Origin: Methanosarcinaceae archaeon
GTDB lineage: Archaea; Halobacteriota; Methanosarcinia; Methanosarcinales; Methanosarcinaceae
DNA: 6,184 nucleotides
Reading direction: 5' to 3'
Assembly (NCBI GenBank): GCA_020793555.1
Contig: DQIO01000177.1
Span: 1-6,184 of the forward strand
Under the pieces are notes generated by a model. The model searched no databases. It worked only from the letters and a program-made list of their open reading frames with translations, and was not told the DNA's origin. Every line of letters begins with the position of its first letter. Within the stretch, counting starts at the first letter, position 1. The translations under genes were made by a program, and so were the position numbers. Below are positions 5,903 to 6,184 of this stretch, in pieces.

Positions 5903-6120
5903 ATGAAGTATTCCTTATCGTCCACAGTAAGACGAAACTGACTGCCGACAAACGCAAACAATCCACCCATCGCGCGAAGAAAGTCCTCGATCCGTAAAAT
6001 AAGTGCACGTTTCAGCTCGCGTTCGGAATGCTCTTCGCCCATTTCAAGAAAATCCTCGCTATGCTCGAATTTACACGAACTTATGTTTATAAAACAGAGA
6101 TTGTCGGAAAAGTCCCTCAC
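5902..6120 (-). pseudogene. Core fragment of a YhcG/DUF1016 (PD-(D/E)xK) nuclease gene
   Basis: An open reading from a GTG at 6120 down to 5860 contains a clear DUF1016/YhcG segment: EDFLEMGEEHSERELKRAL, then IEDFLRAMGGLFAFVGSQF and RLTVDDKEYFI (nt about 6060-5902). In intact relatives EYFI is followed at once by the catalytic Asp of DLLxYHRRL and later by the ExK lysine. Here the sequence turns into SPCLWYMVRKVLI, so both catalytic elements are lost and the product cannot be a nuclease. The residues before EDFL (about 1-21) do not resemble the family, and the N-terminal helical domain is missing, apart from a possible 15-codon start at 6132-6179. Intact YhcG-type proteins are putative DNA nucleases often found near restriction and other defence genes. 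Confidence 0.75.
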
Positions 6121-6130
6121 TTATATAAGT
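6119..6130. promoter_or_regulatory. Palindromic TATA-like element ACTTATATAAGT
   Basis: A perfect 12-base palindrome containing TTATATAA. On the minus strand it would start transcription near 6095, inside the nuclease remnant; on the plus strand it would fire towards the right window edge. Whether it is used is unknown. Confidence 0.3.
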
Positions 6131-6184
6131 TTCACCCATATTCTCTTTTTAATTTTCCGTTTGACGTGATATCTGACATAATTC

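Noticed and set aside
1..6184. CRISPR array, tRNA, rRNA or complete insertion sequence
   Set aside because: No regularly spaced repeats, no cloverleaf-like or rRNA sequence, and no transposase reading were seen on either strand.

Overview
The window looks archaeal, most plausibly from a methanogen of the Methanosarcinales type. The left third carries a cassette common in such genomes: an exported Ig-like (COG1361/S-layer-type) protein with a C-terminal membrane anchor, a LolD/MacB-type ABC ATPase and a MacB/FtsX-type permease. Start sites have GGAGGTG-type Shine-Dalgarno sequences, and promoter-like signals are TATA boxes rather than -35/-10 pairs. The lineage is inferred from style and gene content; there is no rRNA or other marker.

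Layout. Positions 1-2682, plus strand: the three-gene exporter cassette, tightly spaced and overlapping, so probably one operon; the first gene runs in from outside the window. Positions about 2725-2924, plus strand: a decayed 3' fragment of an apbE-like gene (FAD:protein FMN transferase) with a visible one-base deletion. Positions 2910-4686, minus strand: two noticeably A+T-richer accessory genes, one with a C-terminal nucleoside-deoxyribosyltransferase/TIR-like domain and one phospholipase-D-like protein with two C-terminal zinc ribbons. Positions 4702-5327 hold no intact gene, but contain a small hairpin and a minus-strand scrap of a YhcG/DUF1016 nuclease gene. Positions 5328-5841, minus strand: a hicA-hicB toxin-antitoxin pair with an 8-base overlap. 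Positions 5902-6120, minus strand: the core of the same YhcG-type nuclease gene, broken just before its catalytic Asp.

Main finding: the yhcG-like reading breaks at position 5902, exactly where a short repeat (ACCA...CACGGAGAA) begins. It resumes with a YHRRL motif just beyond a second copy of that repeat, at 5275-5293. The roughly 630-base segment between the outer ends of the repeats holds hicA and hicB. This looks like a small direct-repeat-bounded toxin-antitoxin cassette that landed in a nuclease gene, after which the gene decayed.

How the genes work together: the exporter cassette is a self-contained envelope function. The right two thirds read as an accessory, defence-flavoured island (NAD/nucleotide-processing-like effector, PLD-like protein, toxin-antitoxin, nuclease remnant) next to decayed housekeeping DNA (apbE). 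No complete named anti-phage system can be claimed from sequence alone.
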